A stretch of DNA of 64,000 bases from Pseudomonas donghuensis (GCF_000259195.1 NZ_JH650773.1:716-64715), one strand, 5' to 3'. Shown: positions 19,988-28,060, counted from the stretch's first letter. The notes: a model not told the origin generated them from the sequence alone. Translations and numbers: made by a program.

Positions 19988-20731
19988 TCAGTAGTCGTCT
20001 TTATCGAAGCGCCGCGCTTCACGCTGCAACTGATAGACAAAGGTTTCAATCTTGCGCTGCATCTGCCCGTTGAGGTTGTGAAAGCGCACGCCGGCGAAGG
20101 TGGCGTTGATACGCTCTTCGAAGTGCAAGTGGCGCAGTTCCACCTCAACCTGAGACAAGCCCAGCGGCACACCGGTGGCGAACTTTTCGTAGACCTGGCC
20201 CAGTTGCAGGCGCTCTTCGACATTGCCTTCGAAGCGCAACTTGCAGCCGGTGGCGGAAATGTCCAGCAGTTTGCCGCGCAGGGCACCATTGCCCTTGAGC
20301 TTGTCGCCGTCGAGGACAACATCCACTAGCTGGGTAAGCTTGAGTGCCGCGCGAAAGGCATTGCGGCGCTGGTGATAGGCCACTTCGCTGGGCAGGGTGC
20401 CGCGGTAGCTGCGATGGCCGTCGGCCTCGACAATGCTCAGTGGGGTGTTGCACTCCCAGGCGATGCGCACACCATCATGAAAGCCTTCGACGCGAAACGG
20501 TTCGCCATTCTGCAGGTAGCGTTCGCCGTCACGGGGGATCATTTCATCAAGGGCCAGGCGATTGCCTTCGCGGTCGACTTCGACCACATAGCTTTGAAAA
20601 CGCTGGCTGCGTTCGTGGAAGGTGATGATCAGCGGGTCATGGCTCTCTTGCAGCGACCGCAAGTTGGCGGCAATTTCCAAAGGGGTAGTCAGCACCTTCG
20701 GAGGCTGCGGAGCTTCTGCTTCATTGAACAC
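19988..20731 (-). CDS. flgZ: YcgR/FlgZ-type c-di-GMP receptor with PilZ domain
   Basis: A 247-residue protein. The N-terminal YcgR domain (about 15-120) is followed by a PilZ domain (about 130-235) with both c-di-GMP binding motifs: RRNAFR (RxxxR) and [11 protein letters not shown] (D/NxSxxG). Such proteins slow flagellar rotation when c-di-GMP is high. The start is GTG 20731, with GGAG about 10 bases upstream. It is the last gene of the minus-strand group with flgN and flgM, matching the P. putida flgZ neighbourhood. Confidence 0.9.
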   Translation of the reverse strand: MFNEAEAPQPPKVLTTPLEIAANLRSLQESHDPLIITFHERSQRFQSYVVEVDREGNRLALDEMIPRDGERYLQNGEPFRVEGFHDGVRIAWECNTPLSIVEADGHRSYRGTLPSEVAYHQRRNAFRAALKLTQLVDVVLDGDKLKGNGALRGKLLDISATGCKLRFEGNVEERLQLGQVYEKFATGVPLGLSQVEVELRHLHFEERINATFAGVRFHNLNGQMQRKIETFVYQLQREARRFDKDDY

Positions 20732-20811
20732 GGTTAATCAATCTCCAGGCAAAAACGTCACACGCAAGTTACGGCATTTTGCCAGTATGTTCCGTGCCTT
20801 GATACAGGGAA

Positions 20812-21279
20812 TCAAGCCTGGCTGAGTGCCTGTGGCTTGGCAAGGGGAGAGGTTGACCCACGGCTGTCGTAAAGCGACGGTGTTTCGCCGCCCATGAGGA
20901 TTTTGATCTGGTTGGCCGTGGTGCTCTGCTGGAGCAGGATGGCGCGGCCGTTGCGCTCATTGACTGCCTGGCAGTCGCCCAGCAATTTGCCCAGTGCGTC
21001 CAGTTGTTGCAGCAGCAGTTCACCCAGAGGCGACTGGCTGGCCAGTTGGGCAACACCCTCGCGGTCCTGGGAAAGGCCCAGGCTGGCCAGCAGCTCGCTG
21101 CGTCGGCGGCCTTGCTGATCGAGCTGGATCACCAGCGACTGTTTGCGCGCCAGGATGTTTTCCAGCAGCGGCATGTCGCGACCGTGCAGGGCAGCGGCTT
21201 CGGTTTGCAGTAACTCGAGCAGATCTTGCGCAGGAGCAATATCGCTCTCGATCAGTTGCAGCAGAGTGGTGTCGTGCAT
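20812..21279 (-). CDS. flgN: Flagellar export chaperone FlgN
   Basis: A 155-residue, mostly helical cytoplasmic protein (LIESDIAPAQDLLELLQTEA, LLENILARKQSLVIQLDQQG) of FlgN length and pattern. FlgN escorts the hook-filament junction proteins FlgK and FlgL to the export gate. It lies directly downstream of flgM, as in other Pseudomonas, and probably shares the sigma-28 promoter at 21680-21706. Confidence 0.88.
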   Translation of the reverse strand: MHDTTLLQLIESDIAPAQDLLELLQTEAAALHGRDMPLLENILARKQSLVIQLDQQGRRRSELLASLGLSQDREGVAQLASQSPLGELLLQQLDALGKLLGDCQAVNERNGRAILLQQSTTANQIKILMGGETPSLYDSRGSTSPLAKPQALSQA

Positions 21280-21324
21280 GGCTGGCTCTTTGGTTCAAGC
21301 GTCCTGAAGTCAGCGCGCCAGGGG

Positions 21325-21642
21325 CTAGCGCTGGGCTTCGAAATTAAGCAGTTTGCTGGCGACGCGGTTGCTGTCGACCTGGTAGCTGCCGTCGGCGATA
21401 GCCTGTTTCAACTCGGCCACCCGGGCGCTGTTGACAATCGGCTGGTCGCGCAGCTTGTCGCTGACCTTTTGCAACTGCTGGGCCTCGTGGCTCAGGTGTA
21501 CGGTTTCCCCGCTGGCGCTGTGCTCAACGGCGCTGCCGGCCTTGGCCGAAGCCGTGCTGGCAGTACTTTCCTGGCTGCTGCCAGTGCGCACGCCGCCGGC
21601 AACCGACGGGGAGTTATTCAAACGACTGAAGTCGATGACCAT
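21325..21642 (-). CDS. flgM: Anti-sigma-28 factor FlgM
   Basis: A 105-residue protein. The N-terminal half is Ser/Thr/Ala-rich and probably disordered. The C-terminal half ([32 protein letters not shown]) is the FliA-binding region. FlgM holds FliA inactive until the hook is complete and is then exported. ATG 21642 has GAGG about 10 bases upstream; the frame stays open further, but upstream residues do not look like FlgM. A near-perfect sigma-28 site lies 38 bases upstream, giving feedback control. Confidence 0.92.
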   Translation of the reverse strand: MVIDFSRLNNSPSVAGGVRTGSSQESTASTASAKAGSAVEHSASGETVHLSHEAQQLQKVSDKLRDQPIVNSARVAELKQAIADGSYQVDSNRVASKLLNFEAQR

Positions 21643-21679
21643 GATCAGAAAACCTCTGGGTATTTGGACGCTTGCCTTG

Positions 21680-21706
21680 TTTTCGGCCAACCCGAAAGAA
21701 ACTTTA
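21680..21706 (-). promoter_or_regulatory. Sigma-28 (FliA) promoter of flgM-flgN
   Basis: On the minus strand TAAAGTTT, 11 bases, then GCCGAAAA. This differs from the TAAAGTTT-N11-GCCGATAA consensus by one base. Confidence 0.9.
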
Positions 21707-21810
21707 GGCGCAAATGCACGGCGGCCTGCGCGGCCAGTTCTGGGCACCCAATGGGACACAGTTTAGGAAAAGCAGTTCCTGATCGCCAGTGTTGTTCCTG
21801 ATTCAAGTAC

Positions 21811-22563
21811 TTACATGGCCACTTCCACCTGGCCCGGGCCGGTCACCCTGGCCTTGACCACCCGCTTGGAGTTGAGGTTGCGCACCCGGATCTGTTCGCT
21901 CAGGCCGCCCTTGCTCAGGGCTTCGCCGGGCATGCGCACGGCCAGGCTGCCGCTGCGCGCGGTAATCACCACCTGATCACCCTTGCGCACCACCTCGGCC
22001 TGCTCCAGGTGCTGGGGGGTGAGTACCTGGTCCATGACCGTTGGTCGGATAACCTTGAGCCCGACCGCCTGGTCGAGGTTGCCGAGAAAACCCTGGTTGA
22101 GCATGCCTACATCGCGCTCGCGCAGGGCTACGTCCTGTTCGCCGACAATGCTGTCGCGCTTGAGCGGGCGGACCACGGTCACGACATTGCGAAACAGGCG
22201 TACCTGGGCGGGCACGAACACCGTCCACGGTGAGCTGCCGTCGCAGCGAACCCGCACGGTGACACGGCCCAATGGCTGCGCCGGGCTCTCCAGCGAGGCG
22301 CCCAGTTGCTGGTCGCACAGCGGCATGCGCAGGCGCGGGTCGAGGTTGTTGACCTGGATCTCGTAGCGGCCCTCGGTCTGGCTGGTGGCCAGATAGTCTT
22401 CTACGGTGAATTCAAGAAACCCCTGGGTGACACCGATAAGCTGTTCAGGCAAGGTGAAAGCGTCAGCCAGAGTTCGAACGCCAGGGGCCAGCAGGCACAG
22501 CGCAGCAAGGAAGCCGGGCAGGTGGCGGGTCAGGCGTCGGAAAAATGTCGTTTTCGTGTTCAT
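21811..22563 (-). CDS. flgA: Flagellar P-ring assembly chaperone FlgA
   Basis: A 250-residue periplasmic protein. A basic, hydrophobic N terminus (RRLTRHLPGFLAALCLLAPG) forms a signal peptide of about 33 residues. The C-terminal SAF-like part (about 110-250: EQDVALRERDVGMLNQG, VLTPQHLEQAEVVRKGD) is typical of FlgA, which helps FlgI assemble into the P ring. The frame is open far upstream on the minus strand through cheV, but the signal peptide fixes ATG 22563. No Shine-Dalgarno sequence precedes it, and a sigma-54 site lies so close that the mRNA may have almost no leader. Confidence 0.9.
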   Translation of the reverse strand: MNTKTTFFRRLTRHLPGFLAALCLLAPGVRTLADAFTLPEQLIGVTQGFLEFTVEDYLATSQTEGRYEIQVNNLDPRLRMPLCDQQLGASLESPAQPLGRVTVRVRCDGSSPWTVFVPAQVRLFRNVVTVVRPLKRDSIVGEQDVALRERDVGMLNQGFLGNLDQAVGLKVIRPTVMDQVLTPQHLEQAEVVRKGDQVVITARSGSLAVRMPGEALSKGGLSEQIRVRNLNSKRVVKARVTGPGQVEVAM

Positions 22564-22568
22564 ACGAT

Positions 22569-22595
22569 TAAAAAAAGCAAAGCGCGTGCCGACTG
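22569..22595 (+). promoter_or_regulatory. Sigma-28 promoter candidate for cheV-cheR
   Basis: TAAAAAAA, 11 bases, then GCCGACTG: a good -35 and a partial -10 (GCCGA). cheV-cheR is a FliA-dependent unit in P. aeruginosa, which supports the assignment. Confidence 0.6.
22576..22592 (-). promoter_or_regulatory. Sigma-54 promoter candidate for flgA
   Basis: Minus strand TCGGCACGCGCTTTGCT matches the -24/-12 consensus with the GG and GC pairs correctly spaced. The predicted start of transcription is near 22565, only about 2 bases before the flgA ATG. It overlaps the cheV sigma-28 site on the other strand. Confidence 0.65.
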
Positions 22596-22632
22596 GGTAC
22601 GAAGCTCGAAGCGTTTGGTGAAGGAGTCTGGC

Positions 22633-23562
22633 ATGGCTGGTGTAATGGATTCGGTGAACCAGCGCACGCAACTGGTAGGGCAGAACCGCCTGGAGCTGCT
22701 GTTGTTTCGCCTCAATGGCGAGCAGCTCTACGGCATCAACGTGTTCAAGGTGCGGGAAGTGTTGCAATGCCCGAACCTGACGGTGATGCCCAAGTCCAGC
22801 CCGGTAGTGCGCGGGGTCGCGAATATTCGTGGGGCAACCATCCCGATCCTCGATCTGGCGATGGCGACCGGGATGCCCGGTCTGAGTGAAGAAACAAGCA
22901 AGAGCTTCGTCATCATCACCGAGTACAACACCAAGACCCAGGGGTTTCTGGTGCATTCGGTGGAGCGCATCGTCAACATGAACTGGGAGGAGATCCATCC
23001 GCCACCCAAGGGCACCGGGCGCGATCACTACCTGACGGCAGTGACCCGGGTCGACAACAAGATGGTCGAAATCATCGACGTGGAGAAAATCCTCGCCGAA
23101 GTGGCGCCGACCTCCGAGGCGATTTCCGCCGGTGTGGTCGATGCCGAGGTGCAGGACAAGGCGGTGATGCTGCGGGTGCTGACGGTCGATGACTCGTCGG
23201 TGGCGCGCAAGCAGGTCAGCCGTTGCCTGCAGACCGTCGGCGTCGAGGTGGTGGCGCTCAACGATGGCCGCCAGGCGCTCGACTACCTGCGCAAGCTGGT
23301 CGACGAGGGCAAGCGTCCGGAAGAAGAGTTCCTGATGATGATCTCCGATATCGAGATGCCGGAGATGGACGGCTACACCCTGACCGCCGAGATTCGCAGC
23401 GACCCGCGCATGCAAAAGTTGCACATCATCCTGCATACTTCGCTGTCCGGGGTGTTCAACCAGGCGATGGTCAAGAAGGTCGGTGCCGATGACTTCCTGG
23501 CCAAATTCCGGCCGGACGACCTCGCCCAGCGCGTTGTTGATCGGATCAAGGCCACGCACTAA
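22633..23562 (+). CDS. cheV: Chemotaxis coupling protein CheV (CheW + receiver)
   Basis: A 309-residue protein. The CheW-like domain (about 15-160: LELLLFRLNGEQLYGINVFK, PIILDLAMATG-type core) couples receptors to CheA. The receiver domain (about 180-305) has VDDSS, the phosphoacceptor Asp in MISDIEMPEMDG, and Lys in FLAKF. AAGGAG precedes the ATG. It forms a unit with cheR, divergent from flgA. Confidence 0.93.
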   Translation: MAGVMDSVNQRTQLVGQNRLELLLFRLNGEQLYGINVFKVREVLQCPNLTVMPKSSPVVRGVANIRGATIPILDLAMATGMPGLSEETSKSFVIITEYNTKTQGFLVHSVERIVNMNWEEIHPPPKGTGRDHYLTAVTRVDNKMVEIIDVEKILAEVAPTSEAISAGVVDAEVQDKAVMLRVLTVDDSSVARKQVSRCLQTVGVEVVALNDGRQALDYLRKLVDEGKRPEEEFLMMISDIEMPEMDGYTLTAEIRSDPRMQKLHIILHTSLSGVFNQAMVKKVGADDFLAKFRPDDLAQRVVDRIKATH

Positions 23563-23614
23563 CGGCCAGGGGCGATCGCCCCTGGCGGTACATACGATTT
23601 AAGAGGCGGCATCA

Positions 23615-24442
23615 TTGTCTACGGGTAATTTGGATTTCGAACAGTTCCGGGTCTTCCTGGAAAAAGCCTGTGGCATCCTGCTGGGCGAAAATAAGCAATA
23701 CCTGGTCTCCAGCCGTCTCAACAAGCTGATGGAGCAGCAGGGCATCAAGTCCCTGAGCGAACTGGTGCAACGGATCCAGAGCCAGCCGCGCAGTGGCTTG
23801 CGCGAGCAGGTGGTCGATGCCATGACCACCAACGAAACCCTCTGGTTTCGCGACACCTATCCGTTTGAAGTGCTCAAGAACAAGGTATTGCCCGAGCAGA
23901 TCAAGGCCAACCCCGGTCAGCGCCTGCGCATCTGGTCGGCGGCCTGCTCGTCGGGGCAGGAGCCGTATTCCATCTCCATGGCCATCGACGAGTTCGAGCG
24001 CAGCAATATCGGCCAGTTGAAGATGGGGGCGCAGATCGTTGCCACCGACCTGTCCGGCTCGATGCTGACCAACTGCAAGACCGGCGAGTACGACAGCCTG
24101 GCGATTGCCCGCGGCCTGTCCCAGGAGCGTCTGCAGCGCTACTTCGACGTCAAGGGGCCGGGGCGCTGGGCGATCAAGGCGCCGATCCGCAGCCGTGTCG
24201 AATTTCGCTCGTTCAACCTGCTCGACAGCTACGCGAGCCTGGGCAAATTCGACATCGTGTTCTGCCGCAACGTGCTGATCTACTTCTCGGCCCAGGTCAA
24301 GAAGGACATCCTCCTGCGCATTCACGGCACGCTCAAGCCGGGTGGCTACCTGTTCCTTGGCGCTTCCGAGGCGCTCAATGGCTTGCCGGATCATTACCAG
24401 ATGGTCCAGTGCAGCCCGGGGATCATTTATCAGGCCAAATAG
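23615..24442 (+). CDS. cheR: Chemotaxis protein methyltransferase CheR
   Basis: A 275-residue enzyme that methylates glutamates of chemoreceptors using S-adenosylmethionine. The N-terminal helical domain (FRVFLEKACGILLGENKQYL...) is followed by the SAM-binding domain with WSAACSSGQEPYSI and FCRNVLIYF. The likely start is TTG 23615, with AGAGGCGG upstream; no in-frame ATG exists before the conserved N terminus. A terminator ends the cheV-cheR unit at 24582-24612. Confidence 0.92.
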   Translation: MSTGNLDFEQFRVFLEKACGILLGENKQYLVSSRLNKLMEQQGIKSLSELVQRIQSQPRSGLREQVVDAMTTNETLWFRDTYPFEVLKNKVLPEQIKANPGQRLRIWSAACSSGQEPYSISMAIDEFERSNIGQLKMGAQIVATDLSGSMLTNCKTGEYDSLAIARGLSQERLQRYFDVKGPGRWAIKAPIRSRVEFRSFNLLDSYASLGKFDIVFCRNVLIYFSAQVKKDILLRIHGTLKPGGYLFLGASEALNGLPDHYQMVQCSPGIIYQAK

Positions 24443-24447
24443 GCCTT

Positions 24448-24538
24448 AGCGGCAAGCCACAAGCTTCAAGCGGCAAGAAAGAGCAGATCGTGCACCGCCT
24501 GGCTTGTTCTTGCCGCTTGAAGCTTGCCGCTTGCCGCT
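24448..24538. repeat. 32-bp inverted repeat between cheR and flgB
   Basis: Arms at 24448-24479 and 24507-24538 match at 30 of 32 positions. They are made of repeated GCGGCAAG/AAGCTTCAAG words with a 27-base loop. It begins 6 bases after the cheR stop and is distinct from the REP type at 19915. Such AGCTTCAAGC-type palindromes occur between Pseudomonas genes. Confidence 0.8.
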
Positions 24539-24581
24539 CTTTTGCCACTTTTCTGGCATTGCCGCCAGCGGCAAACGCCTC

Positions 24582-24612
24582 AAAGCCCCGTATTTACGGG
24601 GTTTTGTTTTTT
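24582..24612 (+). terminator. Terminator of cheV-cheR
   Basis: AAAGCCCCGT pairs with ACGGGGTTTT across a 4-base loop, continuing into a T-rich tract that touches the -24 box of the flgB promoter. Confidence 0.8.
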
Positions 24613-24627
24613 GGCATGGCTCTTGCT
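24611..24627 (+). promoter_or_regulatory. Sigma-54 promoter of flgBCDE
   Basis: TTGGCATGGCTCTTGCT fits the -24/-12 consensus. The predicted transcription start is near 24638, 30 bases before the flgB ATG. Confidence 0.88.
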
Positions 24628-24644
24628 CTAGCTCAGTCAACGAA

Positions 24645-24660
24645 AAACCTTCGAAGGTTT
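24645..24660 (+). promoter_or_regulatory. Perfect palindrome holding the flgB ribosome binding site
   Basis: AAACCTTCGAAGGTTT is a perfect 16-base palindrome in the short flgB leader. Its right half contains the AAGG Shine-Dalgarno sequence. In RNA it could form a small hairpin or a dimer and so limit translation. Confidence 0.5.
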
Positions 24661-24667
24661 CCCCGAC

Positions 24668-25075
24668 ATGAGCATCAGCTTCGACAAAGCGCTCGGCATC
24701 CACGAAAAGGCATTGGGCTTTCGCGCCCAGCGCGCCGAGGTGCTGGCCAACAACATCGCCAACGCCGACACGCCGAACTACAAGGCGCGCGACATGGACT
24801 TCGCTTCGGTCCTGGCGGCCCAGGCCGAGCAGACCAGCAAGGGCCATTTCTCGCTGGATCGTACCAACGCCCGGCACATCGAGGCCGAAGGCCTGAGCAT
24901 GGGTGACGAGTCCCTGCAGTACCGTACGCCGATGCAACCGTCGATCGACCAGAACACCGTCGATGCCCAGCTCGAGCAATCGAGCTACGCGGAAAACGCC
25001 GTGGGCTTCCAGGCCAGCTTCACGCTGCTCAACAGTAAATTCAAAGGGCTGGTATCGGCCCTGCGCGGAGAGTAA
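24668..25075 (+). CDS. flgB: Flagellar proximal rod protein FlgB
   Basis: A 135-residue rod protein exported through the flagellar secretion apparatus. The rod/hook signature appears as LANNIANADTPNYKARDMDF near residue 27-46. The C-terminal helix (FQASFTLLNSKFKGLVSALRG) is typical. First gene of flgBCDE, behind a sigma-54 promoter. Confidence 0.95.
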   Translation: MSISFDKALGIHEKALGFRAQRAEVLANNIANADTPNYKARDMDFASVLAAQAEQTSKGHFSLDRTNARHIEAEGLSMGDESLQYRTPMQPSIDQNTVDAQLEQSSYAENAVGFQASFTLLNSKFKGLVSALRGE

Positions 25076-25078
25076 GTC

Positions 25079-25522
25079 ATGTCCCTCGCCAGTGTCTTCA
25101 ACATTGCCGGTAGCGGCATGAGCGCCCAGACCACGCGTCTGAACACCGTCGCTTCGAACATCGCCAACGCCGAGACTGTCTCGTCGAGCATCGACCAGAC
25201 CTACCGCGCCCGTCATCCGGTATTCGCCACCACCTTCCAGCAGGCCCAGGCCGGTGTCAGCCAATCGCTGTTCCAGGACCAGGACGCTGCAGGGCAGGGC
25301 GTGCAGGTGCTTGGCGTGGTCGAAGACCAGAGCAACCTCGAGGCGCGCTACGAGCCGAATCATCCGGCGGCGAACAAGGACGGCTATGTCTACTACCCGA
25401 ACGTCAACGTGGTGGAAGAAATGGCTGACATGATCTCCGCCAGCCGCTCGTTCCAGACCAATGCCGAGCTGATGAACACGGCTAAAACCATGATGCAGAA
25501 GGTCCTGACCCTGGGTCAGTGA
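25079..25522 (+). CDS. flgC: Flagellar proximal rod protein FlgC
   Basis: A 147-residue rod protein. The N terminus has GSGMSAQTTRLNTVASNIAN and the C terminus has YPNVNVVEEMADMISASRSF, both hallmarks of FlgC. It follows flgB by 3 bases and is exported to form the rod together with FlgB, FlgF and FlgG. Confidence 0.95.
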   Translation: MSLASVFNIAGSGMSAQTTRLNTVASNIANAETVSSSIDQTYRARHPVFATTFQQAQAGVSQSLFQDQDAAGQGVQVLGVVEDQSNLEARYEPNHPAANKDGYVYYPNVNVVEEMADMISASRSFQTNAELMNTAKTMMQKVLTLGQ

Positions 25523-25537
25523 TAAAGGACTAAGCCA

Positions 25538-26260
25538 ATGGCTACTACCGTCAAAGACAGCACGCTCAGCCTGAACGACGTCATCAAGTCTTCCGGCAAG
25601 AAGACCACTGAGACCAGTTCCCTGGGCAGCACCGTCGCCGCCAAGGCCGGCAACAAGCAAACCCTGGGCAAGGATGCGTTCCTGCAGCTGCTGGTTACCC
25701 AGATGCAGCACCAGAACCCACTCGACCCGCAGGACAACAGTGAATTCGTCGCCCAGCTGGCGCAGTTCAGTAGCCTGGAAGGCATTACCAGCCTGAACGA
25801 GTCGGTCAACGCGATCACCGGCAACTACAAGTCGTCCCAGGCCCTGCAGGCCTCGTCGCTGGTCGGCCGCTCGGTCATCACCCAGAGCGACAAGGCGGTG
25901 GTCGACACCACCAAGAGCTTCACCGGCTCCGTGGTGGTGCCACAGAGCATCAGTGCCGCGACCATCACCATCACCGACAAGGATGGCAAGGTGGTCAAGA
26001 CCCTGCAGATGGGCGAAACCAAGGCGGGCAACGCCGAGTTCATCTGGGACGGTACCAACGACGCGGGCCAGAAAGTCGACCCGGGCACCTACAGCTTTGC
26101 CGCCAAGACCAAGGTCGAGGGCAAGCAGGTGGAGATGTACACCTTGCTGCCGGCCACGGTCAGCAGCGTCACTATCAGTCAGACGGGTGGCGAGCTGATG
26201 CTCAACCTCGCCGGCCTGGGCAGCGTTGCCCTGTCCAAAGTCCAAACCATCGGTATATAG
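25538..26260 (+). CDS. flgD: Flagellar hook cap/assembly protein FlgD
   Basis: A 240-residue hook scaffold protein. The N-terminal region (LGKDAFLQLLVTQMQHQNPL, DPQDNSEFVAQLAQFSSLEG) is the conserved FlgD signature. The C-terminal part contains a FlgD Ig-like/Tudor segment (FIWDGTNDAGQKVDPGTYSF). It caps the growing hook so that FlgE can polymerise. Confidence 0.95.
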   Translation: MATTVKDSTLSLNDVIKSSGKKTTETSSLGSTVAAKAGNKQTLGKDAFLQLLVTQMQHQNPLDPQDNSEFVAQLAQFSSLEGITSLNESVNAITGNYKSSQALQASSLVGRSVITQSDKAVVDTTKSFTGSVVVPQSISAATITITDKDGKVVKTLQMGETKAGNAEFIWDGTNDAGQKVDPGTYSFAAKTKVEGKQVEMYTLLPATVSSVTISQTGGELMLNLAGLGSVALSKVQTIGI

Positions 26261-26291
26261 AGCCGGCTAACGCGGCACAAGGAGTGGAAAG

Positions 26292-27665
26292 ATGTCTTTC
26301 AATATCGGCCTTAGCGGTCTCTATGCAGCCAACAAGCAACTGGACGTGACCGGCAACAACATCGCCAACGTTGCCACCACCGGCTTCAAATCGTCCCGTG
26401 CCGAGTTCGCTGACGCCTATTCGGCGAGCAAGCTCGGTGTCGGCAGCAAGACCGTCGGTAACGGCGTGACCCTGGCAGCGGTGTCGCAGCAGTTTGGCCA
26501 GGGTGATGTCAACAACACCGGCAACGTGCTGGACATGGGTATCCAGGGGCAGGGCTTTTTCGTCCTCAGCGACAATGGCTCGCTGAGCTACACCCGTGCC
26601 GGTGCGTTCCAGACCAACAAGGACAACTACGTTGTCACCGCGGACGGTATCCGCCTGCAGGGTTACGCCGCTGACTCCACCGGCAAGATTGCCAAGGGCG
26701 TGCTGACCGATCTGAAGATCGACACCTCGGCGCTGGCGCCGAAGTCGACCACGCTGATCGACCAGGGTATCAACCTGAACTCGTCGGCATCGCCGATTCC
26801 GTTGACCAAGCCTGATCCGAGCAACCCGGCTGCCACTATCCCCAACGCGCCGTTCAACCCGACTGACGAAAGCACCTACACCAAGTCGTTCCCGACCAAG
26901 GTCTACGACAGTCAGGGTAACGAGCACGTCATGGAGCAGTACTACCGCAAGACCGACACCAACGAGTGGACCATGTACACCCTGGTCGACGGTCGCAACC
27001 CCTACGATCCGGCCAGCGCCACGCCACTGACCGGCACCATGAGCTTCAACTCCGATGGCAGCATCAAGGCCATGTCCACCAGTGCCGCCGGTGTGCCGAC
27101 CACGCCGCCAGGTCAGTACGAGTTCAGTGTGGCCAACAACACCTTCACCATGAAGGGCTGGATTCCGGCGGTGTATAACAAGACTACCAATACGTGGGGT
27201 CCTAACGGTTCGAGCGGCAACCCGGATGGCATGCGTCTGTCGATGAACAGCACCACCTCCTACAACACCGAGACGGCGCGGATGTCCCAGTCCCAGGACG
27301 GCTATGCCACCGGCATTCTCTCCAGCCTGAGCATCGACTCCACCGGTGTAATGTTCGCCAGCTTCAGCAACCAGCAGTCTCGCGCCATTGGCCAGGTGGC
27401 CATCGCCAGCTTCGCCAACGAGCAGGGCCTGGAGCAGATGGGCGGTACGCGCTGGAAAGAAACCTTCGCCTCGGGCATTCCGGGTATCGATGCGCCGACC
27501 ACTGGCACCCTGGGCGCGATCAAGTCCAACGCGCTGGAGGCCTCGAACGTCAACCTGACCAACGAGCTGGTCGAGCTGATCAAGGCGCAGAGCAACTACC
27601 AGGCCAACGCCAAAACCATCTCCACCCAGAGCACCATCATGCAGACCATCATTCAGATGACCTGA
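26292..27665 (+). CDS. flgE: Flagellar hook protein FlgE
   Basis: A 457-residue hook subunit. The N terminus (MSFNIGLSGLYAANKQLDVT, NNIANVATTGFKSSRAEF) and the C terminus (SNVNLTNELVELIKAQSNYQ) form the axial-protein ends. The central part holds the FlgE D2 domain. AAGGAG lies upstream of the ATG. A strong terminator follows the gene, ending the flgBCDE unit. Confidence 0.96.
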   Translation: MSFNIGLSGLYAANKQLDVTGNNIANVATTGFKSSRAEFADAYSASKLGVGSKTVGNGVTLAAVSQQFGQGDVNNTGNVLDMGIQGQGFFVLSDNGSLSYTRAGAFQTNKDNYVVTADGIRLQGYAADSTGKIAKGVLTDLKIDTSALAPKSTTLIDQGINLNSSASPIPLTKPDPSNPAATIPNAPFNPTDESTYTKSFPTKVYDSQGNEHVMEQYYRKTDTNEWTMYTLVDGRNPYDPASATPLTGTMSFNSDGSIKAMSTSAAGVPTTPPGQYEFSVANNTFTMKGWIPAVYNKTTNTWGPNGSSGNPDGMRLSMNSTTSYNTETARMSQSQDGYATGILSSLSIDSTGVMFASFSNQQSRAIGQVAIASFANEQGLEQMGGTRWKETFASGIPGIDAPTTGTLGAIKSNALEASNVNLTNELVELIKAQSNYQANAKTISTQSTIMQTIIQMT

Positions 27666-27689
27666 TTCGGGTGGCGTGAATTGAGTGTG

Positions 27690-27722
27690 GACAGACCCCT
27701 TTCTCGGAAGGGGTCTGTCGTT
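27690..27722 (+). terminator. Terminator after flgE
   Basis: GACAGACCCCTT pairs perfectly with AAGGGGTCTGTC across a 6-base loop and is followed by GTTT, 25 bases after flgE. Confidence 0.8.
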
Positions 27723-27737
27723 TCAAGGGTAAGGATC

Positions 27738-27929
27738 ATGCTGCGACGTTTAAGTGTTGCCTTGCTGCTCGCGGGAGTGCTGGGTGCTCAGGCCTGGGCC
27801 GACATGGCGCCCTGGTATCGCTGGGAAAGCCAGGCCGACGGTCGCCTGGTGTGCGCGCAGTTTTCCCCGGGGCCGGGCTGGAAGCTGTTTGCCGGGCCGT
27901 TCAACAATGCCGGTTGCCGTGACTACTGA
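27738..27929 (+). CDS. Small secreted protein of unknown function between flgE and flgF
   Basis: A 63-residue protein from ATG 27738 with AAGGA at 5 bases. The N terminus (LRRLSVALLLAGVLGAQAWA) is a clear signal peptide, predicted to be cut after residue 21. The mature 42 residues are aromatic-rich (APWYRWESQADG, FSPGPGWKLFAGPF) and contain two cysteines that could form a disulfide. It sits after the flgE terminator and before the flgF promoter, so it may be made by readthrough or from its own promoter. I do not recognise a named family. Confidence 0.65.
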   Translation: MLRRLSVALLLAGVLGAQAWADMAPWYRWESQADGRLVCAQFSPGPGWKLFAGPFNNAGCRDY

Positions 27930-27932
27930 AAC

Positions 27933-27978
27933 TTGCCGCTAGCGGCAAACCGGCGCCGTATTTTCGACGGCGCTTCTC
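27933..27978 (+). terminator. Paired hairpins after the small secreted gene
   Basis: A perfect 16-base palindrome (TTGCCGCTAGCGGCAA) at 27933-27948 is followed by GCGCCGT/ACGGCGC at 27953-27973 and TTCTCT. The second hairpin is a plausible weak terminator. Confidence 0.45.
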
Positions 27979-28043
27979 TCGCGGTTCTCTTCGTGCGCCG
28001 CTCAAGCCCTTGTCTGCCGGGCGTTTTCCGTTGTTTGTAAAAG

Positions 28044-28060
28044 TTGGTTTGAAACTTGCT
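28044..28060 (+). promoter_or_regulatory. Sigma-54 promoter of flgF-flgL
   Basis: TTGGTTTGAAACTTGCT keeps the GG and GC pairs at the right spacing but lacks the central CAC. The predicted start is near 28071, about 49 bases before the flgF start. Confidence 0.7.

Noticed and set aside
21811-23559. Extending flgA upstream through cheV as a 582-codon gene
   Set aside because: The extension is antisense to cheV and would bury the FlgA signal peptide in the middle of the protein.
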